Made by a program: the position numbers and the translations under genes. Positions 52,274-59,822 of a stretch of DNA of 64,000 nucleotides are shown here, piece by piece (positions within the stretch are counted from its first letter, which is position 1; every line of letters starts with the position of its first letter). Source of the stretch: Flavobacterium agri (lineage in GTDB: Bacteria; Bacteroidota; Bacteroidia; Flavobacteriales; Flavobacteriaceae); the NCBI RefSeq assembly GCF_013401995.1, contig NZ_JACBJI010000003.1, forward strand, positions 310,001 through 374,000, written 5' to 3'. Under the pieces are notes generated by a model. It did no database searches. It was given only the letters and a program-made list of their open reading frames with translations, and was not told the origin of the DNA.

Positions 52274-52299
52274 CGTACCTATCCATATTATGACAAATG
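52274..52299 (+). repeat. Left terminal inverted repeat of the IS
   Basis: It begins CGTACCTATCCAT and ends TTATGACAAATG. It differs from the right end at positions 3 and 14 only. Confidence 0.9.
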
Positions 52300-52351
52300 A
52301 AAAAGCAAGGTAAAAAATAAAAACCGATATTTGATTCCAAACCAGACATTT

Positions 52352-52966
52352 ATGGAATCGAATATTGAAGCACCGCAAGCCGAGAGTTCGCACGCGAAAG
52401 GCTTACGTCTCGAAAAGGAGTTCTCTGAATTTATGAAAAGTGATTTAGGTTGGGAGAAGACCATAAACCGTAAGCAAATGCGCTCTCATTGGAACGCCGC
52501 AGGAACGAACGTCGATATTATTGCGGAACGACCTAATGAAAAAGGAGAGAGATTCAAAAGGGTTTCACGGGCATATTTGTGGCTCTGTATAACGCCAATT
52601 TTATATGGTGTTTATGAGAGTTATTATGGAGATTCCGAAATAGGCTTGCCGATTTTTTATCTAGGAATTTTCATTGAGTTTTTGGCGTTGGGTTCTAAAA
52701 TATATGGAGATAGGCTTAACAAAGAAAACGCTTGGGTTGAGTGTAAGAGTTTGAAAGGAAAGGCCACTGTAAAACAGTTGCAGATTATGATTGCCGAACG
52801 TAACGCATATTTGGCGAGCGGTGACAGTGAATATAAAATAGTTGAAACTTATTTTGTTTCAGAAAACGGCTTTGTAGAGACTGCGTTGCAATATGCTCAC
52901 GATATGAATATCTTCTGTTATCAGAAAACTGACATAGGATTTGAATACATTACTAATTGGACGTAA
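52352..52966 (+). CDS. IS passenger: membrane protein with split PD-(D/E)XK nuclease-like motif
   Basis: 204 residues from the ATG at 52352. The N-terminal part (KGLRLEKEFSEFMKSDLGWE) and the later GTNVDIIAE (Asp55) and WVECKSLKGKATVKQLQ (Glu130, Lys132, Gln143) together resemble the Mrr/RecB-like restriction fold, where Asp and Glu-x-Lys bind metal. Between them lie two transmembrane helices (about 74-91 and 98-118), so the nuclease-like domain would be tethered to the membrane. The base composition is more AT-rich than its neighbours, suggesting separate ancestry. No methyltransferase partner is present, so it is not a standard restriction gene. Confidence 0.7.
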   Translation: MESNIEAPQAESSHAKGLRLEKEFSEFMKSDLGWEKTINRKQMRSHWNAAGTNVDIIAERPNEKGERFKRVSRAYLWLCITPILYGVYESYYGDSEIGLPIFYLGIFIEFLALGSKIYGDRLNKENAWVECKSLKGKATVKQLQIMIAERNAYLASGDSEYKIVETYFVSENGFVETALQYAHDMNIFCYQKTDIGFEYITNWT

Positions 52967-52977
52967 AAGCAATAAAA

Positions 52978-53079
52978 ATGTACAAGAAATTTATAGACTG
53001 GAACAAAAAGAATCTTTGGTTTCCAACAAGCCTTGGAGTTATCACTATTGGTTTAGTAATCTATTCAACTCGCAAATAA
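52978..53079 (+). CDS. IS passenger: 33-residue single-span membrane peptide
   Basis: ATG at 52978, TAA ending at 53079. The peptide opens MYKKFIDWNKKNLWFP, has one hydrophobic span (TSLGVITIGLVIY) and ends STRK, so it is basic at both ends. It lies 11 bases after the nuclease-like gene and ends two bases before the transposase ATG, a spacing that suggests coupled translation. It could be a holin/toxin-like peptide, a subunit of the membrane nuclease, or only a chance reading frame. Confidence 0.45.
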   Translation: MYKKFIDWNKKNLWFPTSLGVITIGLVIYSTRK

Positions 53080-53081
53080 CA

Positions 53082-54029
53082 ATGAACCTGAACCAATTGC
53101 GCAAGGATTTTGGTACTCAAAAGAAGTGCATTGCCTACCTCGAAAAAATCAGGTGGGGCAAAACGCCCTTGTGCGCACATTGCGGTTCGGACAACGTCAC
53201 CAAACGGATCATCGGTTATCGATGGCACTGCAATAGTTGCAGGAACGATTACAGCGTTCTTATCGATACGATTTTTGAGGGTACGAGATTACCGCTTCCG
53301 CAGTTCTTTCAGGCTATGTTCATTATGAACAACGCGAAGATGGGAATGTCGGCGTCAGAACTTTCAAAACTTGTCGGAATCAAGTACAACACGGCGTGGT
53401 ACGTGGGACATCGCGTCCGTTGCGCTATGATTGACAACGAAATCAGGCTCGAAGGTATCGTTGAGTTCGACGAGGCTTACATTGGCGGTCGCGCCCGAAA
53501 CAAAAAGTCGAAGGATAACGATGCGAACCTTTCGGGAATCACAAGCGAACGCGGTAGGGGAACGTCGAAAGTGCCGATTGTCGGCGCGGTGGAAAAGAAA
53601 GGCAAAGTGTACGTGAAAATCATCGAGAAGCTCACTCGCCGCAATCTGTTGGCAATGCTTCGGCAGGTAGTCAACACGAAGGAAAGCATAGTGATTACGG
53701 ATAGCTTCAAAAGTTATAAGGCATTTGATGATGAAGTAACGCACATATCAATCAATAAGGCCAAAGACGGTTACGGGCACGGCATGAAGACCATCAACAC
53801 GATTGAGGGTTTTTGGAGCATCCTGAAAAACGGAATCAAGGGCAGTTACAGAAGCATAAGCAAAAAGTATCTTCCATTTTATTTGGCTGAATTCACGTAT
53901 AAGTACAACAACCGTCATTTACAGAAGGATAGTTTTTTGAAACTCCTTGAAAATGCGGTAGTTATGGAACCCAAGTTTGTCAATTACAAACCGATAGGAA
54001 ATCCTAAACAAATAGTTTATAATCAATAA
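53082..54029 (+). CDS. IS1595-family transposase
   Basis: 315 residues from the ATG at 53082. An N-terminal zinc ribbon (CAHCGSDNVTK ... WHCNSCRNDYSV) is typical of this family, followed by the SASELSKLVGIKYNTAWYVGHRVR helix-turn-helix. The catalytic core carries Asp in VEFDEAYIGG, a second Asp in VITDSFKSYKAF and the third acidic residue in NTIEGFWSILKNGIKG, with YKYNNRH near the end. The frame is intact. Longer frames starting upstream are artefacts that run through the small passenger gene. Confidence 0.95.
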   Translation: MNLNQLRKDFGTQKKCIAYLEKIRWGKTPLCAHCGSDNVTKRIIGYRWHCNSCRNDYSVLIDTIFEGTRLPLPQFFQAMFIMNNAKMGMSASELSKLVGIKYNTAWYVGHRVRCAMIDNEIRLEGIVEFDEAYIGGRARNKKSKDNDANLSGITSERGRGTSKVPIVGAVEKKGKVYVKIIEKLTRRNLLAMLRQVVNTKESIVITDSFKSYKAFDDEVTHISINKAKDGYGHGMKTINTIEGFWSILKNGIKGSYRSISKKYLPFYLAEFTYKYNNRHLQKDSFLKLLENAVVMEPKFVNYKPIGNPKQIVYNQ

Positions 54030-54041
54030 CTTAACCTAATC

Positions 54042-54067
54042 CATTTGTCATAAGATGGATAGGTGCG
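54042..54067 (-). repeat. Right terminal inverted repeat of the IS
   Basis: It begins CATTTGTCATAAG and ends GGATAGGTGCG, complementary to the left end with two mismatches. Confidence 0.9.
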
Positions 54068-54075
54068 TTTTAATT
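54068..54075. repeat. Target site duplication, right
   Basis: TTTTAATT, identical to 52266-52273. Confidence 0.88.
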
Positions 54076-54079
54076 TTAT

Positions 54080-54112
54080 AAACCTCAAAGGTTTTCAAAA
54101 CCTTTGAGGTTT
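54080..54112. repeat. Palindromic hairpin AACCTCAAAGG
   Basis: Arms AAACCTCAAAGGTTTT and its complement, separated by a single base. It has the same build as the AGACCTAACAGG hairpins at 19159, 21249 and 21413, with a different arm sequence. It lies directly before the GH13 gene. Confidence 0.88.
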
Positions 54113-54139
54113 CCTCCAACACCAATCAAAACTTTAAAC

Positions 54140-55666
54140 ATGATCAAAAAACTACTGTTCCTGCTCACGTTTTGCGTCACTTCGGCCCAAGCCCAAACCG
54201 AAGTGTTCTACCATGTTTTCCAACGCAGCTTCTTCGATTCGAACGGCGACGGAAATGGCGATTTGGCAGGAATCGACCAAAAACTCGATTACCTGCAAGA
54301 GCTTGGCGTCAACACGATTTTGCTTACGCCTTTGTACGCATCCGATTTCTATCACAATTATTTTGCGTACGATTTCGAGAAGATTGACCCCGAATACGGC
54401 AAAATGGTCGACTACGTCTTACTGGTAAAAGAAGTCCATAAAAGGAACATGAAGATTTACCAGGATGTCGAGATGCAATATGTGGCCGGGACGCATCCGT
54501 GGTTCAAGGATTCGTTCGGAAATCCAAAATCGAAGTATTCCAAATATCTGATGTACGACGATGCCGAAAACAAAAAGCCGTGGAATTTCTGGAACATCAC
54601 CGATTTTACGCTATACGACGGGCGAAAGGAAAAGATCATCGTCGTGAACATGAACGAAAAGAAAGTCAAGGAATACACGCAAAAAGTGCTCGATTTTTGG
54701 GTCGATCCGAATAAAGACGGCAAATTCGATGACGGCGTGGACGGTTTCAGGCTCGACCACATGATGGACAATCTCGACAACGCGAACAGGCTTACGAACC
54801 TTTTCGCCGATTTCTGGACGCCGTTGTTTTCGAAGTTGCGTGCGAAGAATCCGAAATTGAAATTTGTAGCCGAACAGGCGAATTGGGGTTCGTACGGTCA
54901 CGATTATTTCACCAAAGGCAATGTCGATTTCGTGTTTGCGTTCCGTCTCAAGTTCGCGATCAACAAATACGACAAGCTCGAGATCGAGAAAGCCGCAGAC
55001 AGCACGTTCAATTATAATCCGTTTTCGAAAAACCAACTCGTGTTCATCGAAAATCACGACACCAAGCGATTCGCCTCCGAACCCGGAATGACGGTCGAAA
55101 AATCTAAAGCCGCAGCCGCAATCCAACTATTAATCGGCGGAATACCGTCTTTGTATTACGGTCAGGAACTCGGCATGAAAGGCGAACAGCGCCAGCTCGG
55201 CATGACCGACGGCAACGACATAGGCGTGCGCGAATCGTTCGAATGGTACAAAAACGAGGAAGGAAACGGAACCGCGAATTGGTACAAAAACACCGGCCCT
55301 TGGTGGGACGGGCGATTCAATAAGTCCGATGACGGGATTTCGTACGAAGAAGAAAAATCCGACCCGAATTCGCTATACAATTTTTACCGCTCGCTTCTCA
55401 ATCTGCGCAAGTCGCACCGCGCGCTCGAAAAAGGCGCGTATTCGAAAATCAGTAACGGGAATCCGCAGGTGTTGAGTTTCGGAAGAAGCGATTCGGGAGA
55501 AAAAATCGCGGTATTCGTCAACCTTTCAGACAAACAACAAGCAACCTTGTCTACGATCGATTCAAGAGCGGTAGAAACCTTGGCCGGTGAAAAGGCGGCT
55601 TTGGAAAACGGACGCGTTTCGGTTGTTTTGCCGGCTTATGGCTTTTCGGTCGTGTTGTTGAGGTAG
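54140..55666 (+). CDS. Secreted alpha-amylase-family (GH13) glycoside hydrolase
   Basis: 508 residues from the ATG at 54140, with a signal peptide (MIKKLLFLLTFCVTSAQAQ). The four GH13 regions are visible: the nucleophile Asp in DGFRLDHMMDN, the acid/base Glu in KFVAEQANWGS and the transition-state Asp in FIENHDTKRFAS, with an N-terminal VFYHVFQRSFFDSNGDGNGDLAGI calcium-type loop. A C-terminal all-beta domain closes the chain. It hydrolyses or rearranges alpha-glucans. It is downstream of the IS and is not obviously co-transcribed with the GH127 operon. Confidence 0.93.
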   Translation: MIKKLLFLLTFCVTSAQAQTEVFYHVFQRSFFDSNGDGNGDLAGIDQKLDYLQELGVNTILLTPLYASDFYHNYFAYDFEKIDPEYGKMVDYVLLVKEVHKRNMKIYQDVEMQYVAGTHPWFKDSFGNPKSKYSKYLMYDDAENKKPWNFWNITDFTLYDGRKEKIIVVNMNEKKVKEYTQKVLDFWVDPNKDGKFDDGVDGFRLDHMMDNLDNANRLTNLFADFWTPLFSKLRAKNPKLKFVAEQANWGSYGHDYFTKGNVDFVFAFRLKFAINKYDKLEIEKAADSTFNYNPFSKNQLVFIENHDTKRFASEPGMTVEKSKAAAAIQLLIGGIPSLYYGQELGMKGEQRQLGMTDGNDIGVRESFEWYKNEEGNGTANWYKNTGPWWDGRFNKSDDGISYEEEKSDPNSLYNFYRSLLNLRKSHRALEKGAYSKISNGNPQVLSFGRSDSGEKIAVFVNLSDKQQATLSTIDSRAVETLAGEKAALENGRVSVVLPAYGFSVVLLR

Positions 55667-55672
55667 TCGTTA

Positions 55673-55719
55673 GCCACAAATAGCACTAATATATTTGTGT
55701 TATTCGTGCCATTCGTGGC
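55673..55719. repeat. Intergenic inverted repeat of the GCCACGAA family, copy 4
   Basis: Arms GCCACAAATAGCACTAAT and the near-complement ATTCGTGCCATTCGTGGC. It stands between the convergent GH13 and septum-initiator genes. Confidence 0.75.
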
Positions 55720-55729
55720 GAAAAGATTA

Positions 55730-56080
55730 TCAATTCGGCACATAAGTACTCGAGTCCTTTTTCTCGCCTTCGTATTCGATGATGTAAATATCCTCACTAT
55801 CGCGCTTCATGTAGTATTTTTCGCGCGCGTATTTCTCTACCTGATTTGGATTCTTGAGCAGTCTGATGTTTTGCGAATCCCGTTTTATTTCGTTCTGGTA
55901 ATACTGTTTGTTCTCTTCGAGTTCCTCGATTTCCTTGTCGAGCGCCCGATGGTTGAACCACGAATAATTGTCGAGGAACAAAATCCATACGATGAAAAAC
56001 AACGTCACGAGCACATATCGGTTGCCGATAAAGCGCATCCATTTGCGTTTGTCCTTTTTTTCTTTGGTCTCGTCCGACAT
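55730..56080 (-). CDS. Septum formation initiator, FtsB/DivIC-like
   Basis: 116 residues. A short basic cytoplasmic tail precedes one transmembrane helix (YVLVTLFFIVWILFLD) and a periplasmic coiled coil (ALDKEIEELEENKQYYQNEIKRDSQNIRLLKNPNQVEKYAREKYYM), which is the FtsB/DivIC arrangement. It helps assemble the FtsQLB-type division complex. It follows udk by 55 bases in the same direction. Confidence 0.9.
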   Translation of the reverse strand: MSDETKEKKDKRKWMRFIGNRYVLVTLFFIVWILFLDNYSWFNHRALDKEIEELEENKQYYQNEIKRDSQNIRLLKNPNQVEKYAREKYYMKRDSEDIYIIEYEGEKKDSSTYVPN

Positions 56081-56135
56081 GGTGGTTTTAGCTCAGAAGC
56101 CCTAAAAATAGAAAATAATTGATACCGATTCGCAA

Positions 56136-56744
56136 TTATAAAATGCGTTGGTGGATTACCGCTCGTACCACATCGATCGCGACCGTATTGTACTTGTCGT
56201 TCGGGATGATGATGTCGGCGTGGGCTTTTGTCGGTTCGATGAACTGTTCGTGCATCGGTTTCAACGTTTTTTGGTAGCGCTGCAACACTTCTTCCATATC
56301 GCGTCCGCGTTCGGCAATGTCGCGTTTAAGACGTCGGATAAGCCTTTCGTCCGAATCGGCGTGCACATACACCTTGATGTCGAAAAGTTCGCGCAGTTCG
56401 GGGTTCGCCAAAATCAGGATGCCTTCCACGATCATCACTTTTCTCGGATGCGTCATGATCGTATCGTCGGTGCGGTTGTGCGTCACGAAAGAATACACGG
56501 GTTGCTCTACCGTTTCCCCGGCTTTCAATGCCTTGAGATGGGTCGTGAGCAACTCGAAATCGATGGCACGCGGATGGTCGAAATTGATCAACGCACGTTC
56601 GTCATACGACAAATGACTGGTTTCCCTATAATAATGATCCTGCGAAATCACGCCTACTTCCTCAAGTGGAATCTCGTTCATGATTTGGCGCACTACGGTC
56701 GTTTTTCCGCTTCCGGTTCCTCCGGCAATACCGATTATCAGCAT
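56136..56744 (-). CDS. udk: Uridine kinase
   Basis: 202 residues from the ATG at 56744. It phosphorylates uridine and cytidine in pyrimidine salvage. The P-loop is GIAGGTGSGKTTVV, followed by the ISQDHYYR substrate segment, NFDHPRAIDF, and VMIVEGILIL with the Walker B-like acid. RRLKRDIAERGRD is the lid. A TATCTTTG box stands 25 bases before the ATG. Confidence 0.95.
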   Translation of the reverse strand: MLIIGIAGGTGSGKTTVVRQIMNEIPLEEVGVISQDHYYRETSHLSYDERALINFDHPRAIDFELLTTHLKALKAGETVEQPVYSFVTHNRTDDTIMTHPRKVMIVEGILILANPELRELFDIKVYVHADSDERLIRRLKRDIAERGRDMEEVLQRYQKTLKPMHEQFIEPTKAHADIIIPNDKYNTVAIDVVRAVIHQRIL

Positions 56745-56768
56745 AAAATGGATATGTGTATGTCGCGG

Positions 56769-56776
56769 CAAAGATA
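56769..56776 (-). promoter_or_regulatory. -7 box for udk
   Basis: TATCTTTG then CCGC on the minus strand, upstream of the ATG at 56744. Confidence 0.58.
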
Positions 56777-56884
56777 AGAAACGGCCTTAGTTTCGAAAGC
56801 GAAAATCCATTATGACAAAAACGACTGATTTTCAGATGTTTTATATCGGATTTGTATTTTTTTAAATAATTTTTTAGAAATTTT

Positions 56885-56915
56885 TTGCTGACGAAAGAAA
56901 AAACCTATATAATTG
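56885..56915 (+). promoter_or_regulatory. Promoter of the lipocalin-like gene
   Basis: TTG at 56885-56887 (-33) and TATAATTG at 56908-56915 (-7, one change from TAnnTTTG) with 20 bases between, which is the expected spacing. The ATG follows at 56938. This is the best complete promoter in the window. Confidence 0.65.
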
Positions 56916-56937
56916 CGCATAACTTAAAACAAAAAAC

Positions 56938-57384
56938 ATGAAAAAAATTTTGATGGGTGCTTCGGCCCTAGTGATGGCGCTTTCGCTTAACTCTTGTAGC
57001 AGCGATGACAATGGAGGAGGAGTTTCCGCAGCGAAACTTGAAGGAAAATGGGAATTCAGCAAAGAGAAATTCAGTGCTGCTGGCCAGGCTCTTCCAGAAG
57101 AAGACTACGAGGGGAACCAAGCTGGTTGCTCAAAAGATTATATCACTATGAGCGAGACAGGCACTTACGTTTGGGGTGACTATTGGGATTCAGAGTGCAG
57201 CCTTGACCTAACAGAAGGGACATGGTCGTTGGACGGAAAAACCCTTACTATGACAGATGAGTTCGGAACGGACGAGATGACTGTTGTAAGCGTTTCTTCA
57301 ACAAAGCTAGTCGTAAAAAGCGTTACTACAGAAGGTGGTATCGAGTGGACAGAGCGTTACACCCTTACAAAAGCAGCTCAATAA
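56938..57384 (+). CDS. Lipocalin-like lipoprotein
   Basis: 148 residues. The lipobox is ALSLNSCSSDDN, giving a lipid-anchored protein; the SDDN after Cys is the kind of sequence linked to surface export in flavobacteria. The rest (KLEGKWEFSKE, GCSKDYITMSETGTYVWGDYWDSEC, GTWSLDGKTLTMT, KLVVKSVTTEG) has the repeating beta-strand pattern of lipocalin-like domains, with a possible disulfide between the two internal Cys. Codons look like those of a well-expressed gene. Function unknown. Confidence 0.85.
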   Translation: MKKILMGASALVMALSLNSCSSDDNGGGVSAAKLEGKWEFSKEKFSAAGQALPEEDYEGNQAGCSKDYITMSETGTYVWGDYWDSECSLDLTEGTWSLDGKTLTMTDEFGTDEMTVVSVSSTKLVVKSVTTEGGIEWTERYTLTKAAQ

Positions 57385-57408
57385 TTTGAGATATTTTTTG
57401 AAGAGAAG

Positions 57409-57432
57409 ACCGGTCTTATGGCCGGTTTTTTT
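57409..57432 (+). terminator. Terminator after the lipocalin-like gene
   Basis: Stem ACCGG / CCGGT (57409-57413 with 57422-57426), eight-base loop, then seven T. Confidence 0.8.
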
Positions 57433-57563
57433 ATGCAATAAATTTAGGTTTCGAGTACAATACGTTGTAATTCAGCCATGGTGATTTTTTCAAATAATGG
57501 AATTACTCCAATATTCCGATGGAAAAAATCCAACTTTAACAGTAAGAAGTTAACGGCAATCTC

Positions 57564-57571
57564 TATATTTG
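57564..57571 (+). promoter_or_regulatory. -7 box for the XRE-S24 gene
   Basis: TATATTTG, perfect match, only four bases before the ATG at 57576, predicting a leaderless mRNA. An inverted pair GGAATTAC / CCAATATTCC upstream (about 57500-57520) could be an operator, but that is weak. Confidence 0.55.
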
Positions 57572-57575
57572 TTTC

Positions 57576-58334
57576 ATGGCACAAGATTTACCGATAGAAA
57601 CCCAAAGATTCAAGCAGTTACGCCAGGAATTAAGCCTCACCCAACAGGCATTTTCGGAAGTGCTACATATAAAAGGCAGCATAGCCGATATTGAGCGCGG
57701 CAAAACCAAACTCCCCGGCGCTGCGGTCGCGCGACTGTTGCAAACGTACAACATCAATCCGTTGTGGTTGTACGGAGAAAGCGACCAGAAACATCTGGAG
57801 CTGGCTTCTTCGGTTTTGCCCAAAGTCGTTACACTCGACGGTACGAGCAACGAAAACATCGCGATGGTCAACGTCAAGGCGTCGGCGGGTTATGCGCACA
57901 ATTTGCAGGATACCGAATGGTACGATGCGTTGCCTGCTTTCCATTTGCCGCTTCCCGAGTATAGGAATGCAAGTTTTCGTGCGTTTCAAGTACAAGGCGA
58001 CAGTATGCTTCCCGTCTTGCAGCCGGGCGAGTGGGTAATCGCAAGAGCAGAAGAATCGCTTGCCGAGCTCACCGAAAGCCAGGTTTATGTAGTGGTTTTA
58101 GTCGATACGGTCGTGGTCAAGAAAATACAAACGACAGCTTCAGGTTTACATCTGATTTCGTTAAATGCGCTGTATCCGCCAATTGAAGTGAAGCCTCAGG
58201 AAATCCGCGAAGTTTGGCGCGTCACCGCAAAAATCACGACGAATTTCGACCAGCCGGCCACGTCTTTGGACGATTTGACGCGCGAGATGCGCGAAGGTTT
58301 CGTGAGTCTGAAGTCGTTATTGCTAAAGGAGTAA
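57576..58334 (+). CDS. XRE-family regulator with LexA-like S24 peptidase domain
   Basis: 252 residues. The N-terminal helix-turn-helix (LRQELSLTQQAFSEVLHIKGSIADIERGKTKLPG) is followed by a cleavage-type Ala-Gly in VKASAGYAHN (about residue 110). The S24 domain has the catalytic Ser in QVQGDSMLPVLQPGEWVIA and the Lys in TVVVKKIQT. Such proteins repress stress genes or prophages until self-cleavage. No prophage genes are near, so a stress or competence role is more likely. The long C-terminal helix (DDLTREMREGFVSLKSLL) is not part of the LexA core. Confidence 0.9.
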   Translation: MAQDLPIETQRFKQLRQELSLTQQAFSEVLHIKGSIADIERGKTKLPGAAVARLLQTYNINPLWLYGESDQKHLELASSVLPKVVTLDGTSNENIAMVNVKASAGYAHNLQDTEWYDALPAFHLPLPEYRNASFRAFQVQGDSMLPVLQPGEWVIARAEESLAELTESQVYVVVLVDTVVVKKIQTTASGLHLISLNALYPPIEVKPQEIREVWRVTAKITTNFDQPATSLDDLTREMREGFVSLKSLLLKE

Positions 58335-58353
58335 TCAGTATAAAACCCAAGCT

Positions 58354-58806
58354 ATGGAAAAGCACAATTTGCTTCGGATGGACAACGTCGGGATTGTAGT
58401 CGAATCGCTCGACGACGCCATTTCATTTTTCGTTGAGCTCGGCCTTGAGCTCGAAGGAAGAGCGATGATCGAAGGCGAGTGGGCCGGCCGTGTTACAGGA
58501 CTTGGCGACCAATCGGTAGAAATCGCGATGATGGTTACGCCAGACGGGAACAGCCGACTTGAACTGTCGCGCTTCATCAGGCCAGCGGTGATAGAAGACC
58601 ATCGCAAAGCTCCGGTCAATGCTTTGGGTTATTTGCGCGTTATGTTCGCCGTTGCCGATTTGGACGATACGCTAGAAAGGCTTTACAAACGCGGCGCACA
58701 GCTTGTCGAAGAAGTCGTCCGATATCAGGATGTGTACCGACTTTGCTACATCCGAGGGCCAGAAGGCATTTTAATAGGGCTCGCCGAATCACTTAAAGAC
58801 AAATAA
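58354..58806 (+). CDS. VOC-family (glyoxalase/dioxygenase-like) protein
   Basis: 150 residues with two beta-alpha-beta-beta-beta modules: RMDNVGIVVESLDDAISFFVELGLELEGRAM and LGYLRVMFAVADLDDTLERLYKRGAQLV, ending in YIRGPEGILIGLAESL, where the final Glu can be a metal ligand. The His often found in the first module is missing (DNVGIVV), so catalytic metal binding is uncertain. It is 19 bases after the XRE gene stop and may be co-transcribed. Confidence 0.88.
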   Translation: MEKHNLLRMDNVGIVVESLDDAISFFVELGLELEGRAMIEGEWAGRVTGLGDQSVEIAMMVTPDGNSRLELSRFIRPAVIEDHRKAPVNALGYLRVMFAVADLDDTLERLYKRGAQLVEEVVRYQDVYRLCYIRGPEGILIGLAESLKDK

Positions 58807-58823
58807 ATACAGCAGTAACTCGT

Positions 58824-59213
58824 ATGAGAATTTTTATCTCAATAACGATTGGCATTTTACTGATAGGCGAACTTTTTTTGTGGGTGATTTTTGGCGCTTC
58901 TTCCCACAAAGTCGCGTTATCCAATATATTTGTCGTGAACGTCGTCACCCTGGCGCTATTGACTTTGCTGATTGTCATCAACGGATTTTGGTCAAGGACA
59001 AAGTTTTGGCTCGGCATCCTGCATTTGGAAACACTGCTGTACTATTGCTATAAAATAATGCAGCCCAACTGCGAGCCGTGTTTGCCGAACGAATATTGTC
59101 CGCCATGCGTGACACAAGAGCAAACCATCATAAAATTCTTGGGATTGGCCATCGCAGTACTTTTCCTGATTTGGCAGATGATTGCGGCATTTCGAAAATC
59201 CTCAAATCGTTAG
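58824..59213 (+). CDS. Hypothetical membrane protein with a cysteine-rich loop
   Basis: 129 residues with four hydrophobic segments (ISITIGILLIGELFLWVIF, FVVNVVTLALLTLLIVI, WLGILHLETLLYYCY, IIKFLGLAIAVLFLIWQ). The loop between the last two contains CEPCLPNEYCPPC, four Cys in two CxxC pairs, which could bind metal or form disulfides outside the membrane. I do not recognise a family. The stop overlaps the convergent RibD-like gene by four bases. Confidence 0.6.
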   Translation: MRIFISITIGILLIGELFLWVIFGASSHKVALSNIFVVNVVTLALLTLLIVINGFWSRTKFWLGILHLETLLYYCYKIMQPNCEPCLPNEYCPPCVTQEQTIIKFLGLAIAVLFLIWQMIAAFRKSSNR

Positions 59214-59764
59214 TCCGGCGACTTGACGGCATCATAAACAAGCTGCACAACCCCAGATTTGAATCGATTCACTTCGGTCAACTTCAAATTGATGCGCTTG
59301 CCGAGATTCTCGAACAAAGGCTTTCCGTTGCCCAAAGCGACCGCATGTACCGACAATCTGTAAACGTCGATCAAATCAGAGTCGATGAACGTTTTGATAA
59401 GCCCCGCGCCTCCGTACAACCAAATGTCCTTTCCAGGCTGCGACTTGATTTCGGCCACTTTGTTCGGGATGTCCGAAGCGATGAACTCGGCGTGGGCATC
59501 CTGTCGATGCTGGCTCGAAAAAACGACTTTCTTTTTAGAATGTACCGCGGCCCAAAGATTTTTTTCCGCTTCCGACGCATCTTCATCAGGTTCGAAATTT
59601 CCCCACGCATCATAGCTTACGCGACCGTAGAATATAGTGTCGATGTCCGAAAGGAAGCCGTCGAAATCCATATCGTCGTCTAAAATACACCAATCGATTT
59701 CCCCGTTCGGGCCTTCTATGAAGCCGTCCAACGTCACGGCCAAATCCAATACAATTTTTCTCAT
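59210..59764 (-). CDS. Dihydrofolate reductase-like protein (RibD C-terminal family)
   Basis: 184 residues. It opens RKIVLDLAVTLDGFIEGPNGEIDWC, includes IDTIFYGRVSYDAWG, and has WLYGGAGLIKTFIDSDLIDVYRLSVHAVALGNGKPLF near the end, all typical of stand-alone RibD_C proteins that fold like dihydrofolate reductase and bind NADPH. The substrate is unknown; members have been called pyrimidine reductase or DHFR-like without proof. The gene is single and convergent with the preceding one. Confidence 0.9.
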   Translation of the reverse strand: MRKIVLDLAVTLDGFIEGPNGEIDWCILDDDMDFDGFLSDIDTIFYGRVSYDAWGNFEPDEDASEAEKNLWAAVHSKKKVVFSSQHRQDAHAEFIASDIPNKVAEIKSQPGKDIWLYGGAGLIKTFIDSDLIDVYRLSVHAVALGNGKPLFENLGKRINLKLTEVNRFKSGVVQLVYDAVKSPD

Positions 59765-59822
59765 GATCCAAAAATAGCGTTTTCGGCCGCCACCAAATCA
59801 ATATTAAAAAACAAATGGAAAA

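Larger units (their letters stand above)
52274..54067 (+). mobile_element. Complete IS1595-family element with two passenger genes (1,794 bp)
   Basis: The element is bounded by 26-bp terminal inverted repeats (52274-52299 and 54042-54067; 24 of 26 positions agree, shared core ACCTATCCAT) and an 8-bp duplication TTTTAATT. Inside are, in order and in one direction, a membrane PD-(D/E)XK-like gene, a 33-residue membrane peptide and an intact transposase. The intact ends, duplication and transposase suggest a recent or functional insertion, between the GH127-like and GH13 genes. Confidence 0.9.

Noticed and set aside
52941..53081. A longer N-terminus for the transposase starting at 52941
   Set aside because: The extra residues overlap the end of the nuclease-like gene and the 33-residue frame; the family starts at MNLNQLRKDFG (53082).
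57576..58334. XRE-S24 repressor as the control gene of a prophage
   Set aside because: Neighbours are a VOC protein, a small membrane protein and metabolic genes; no phage structural, integrase or lysis genes are seen.
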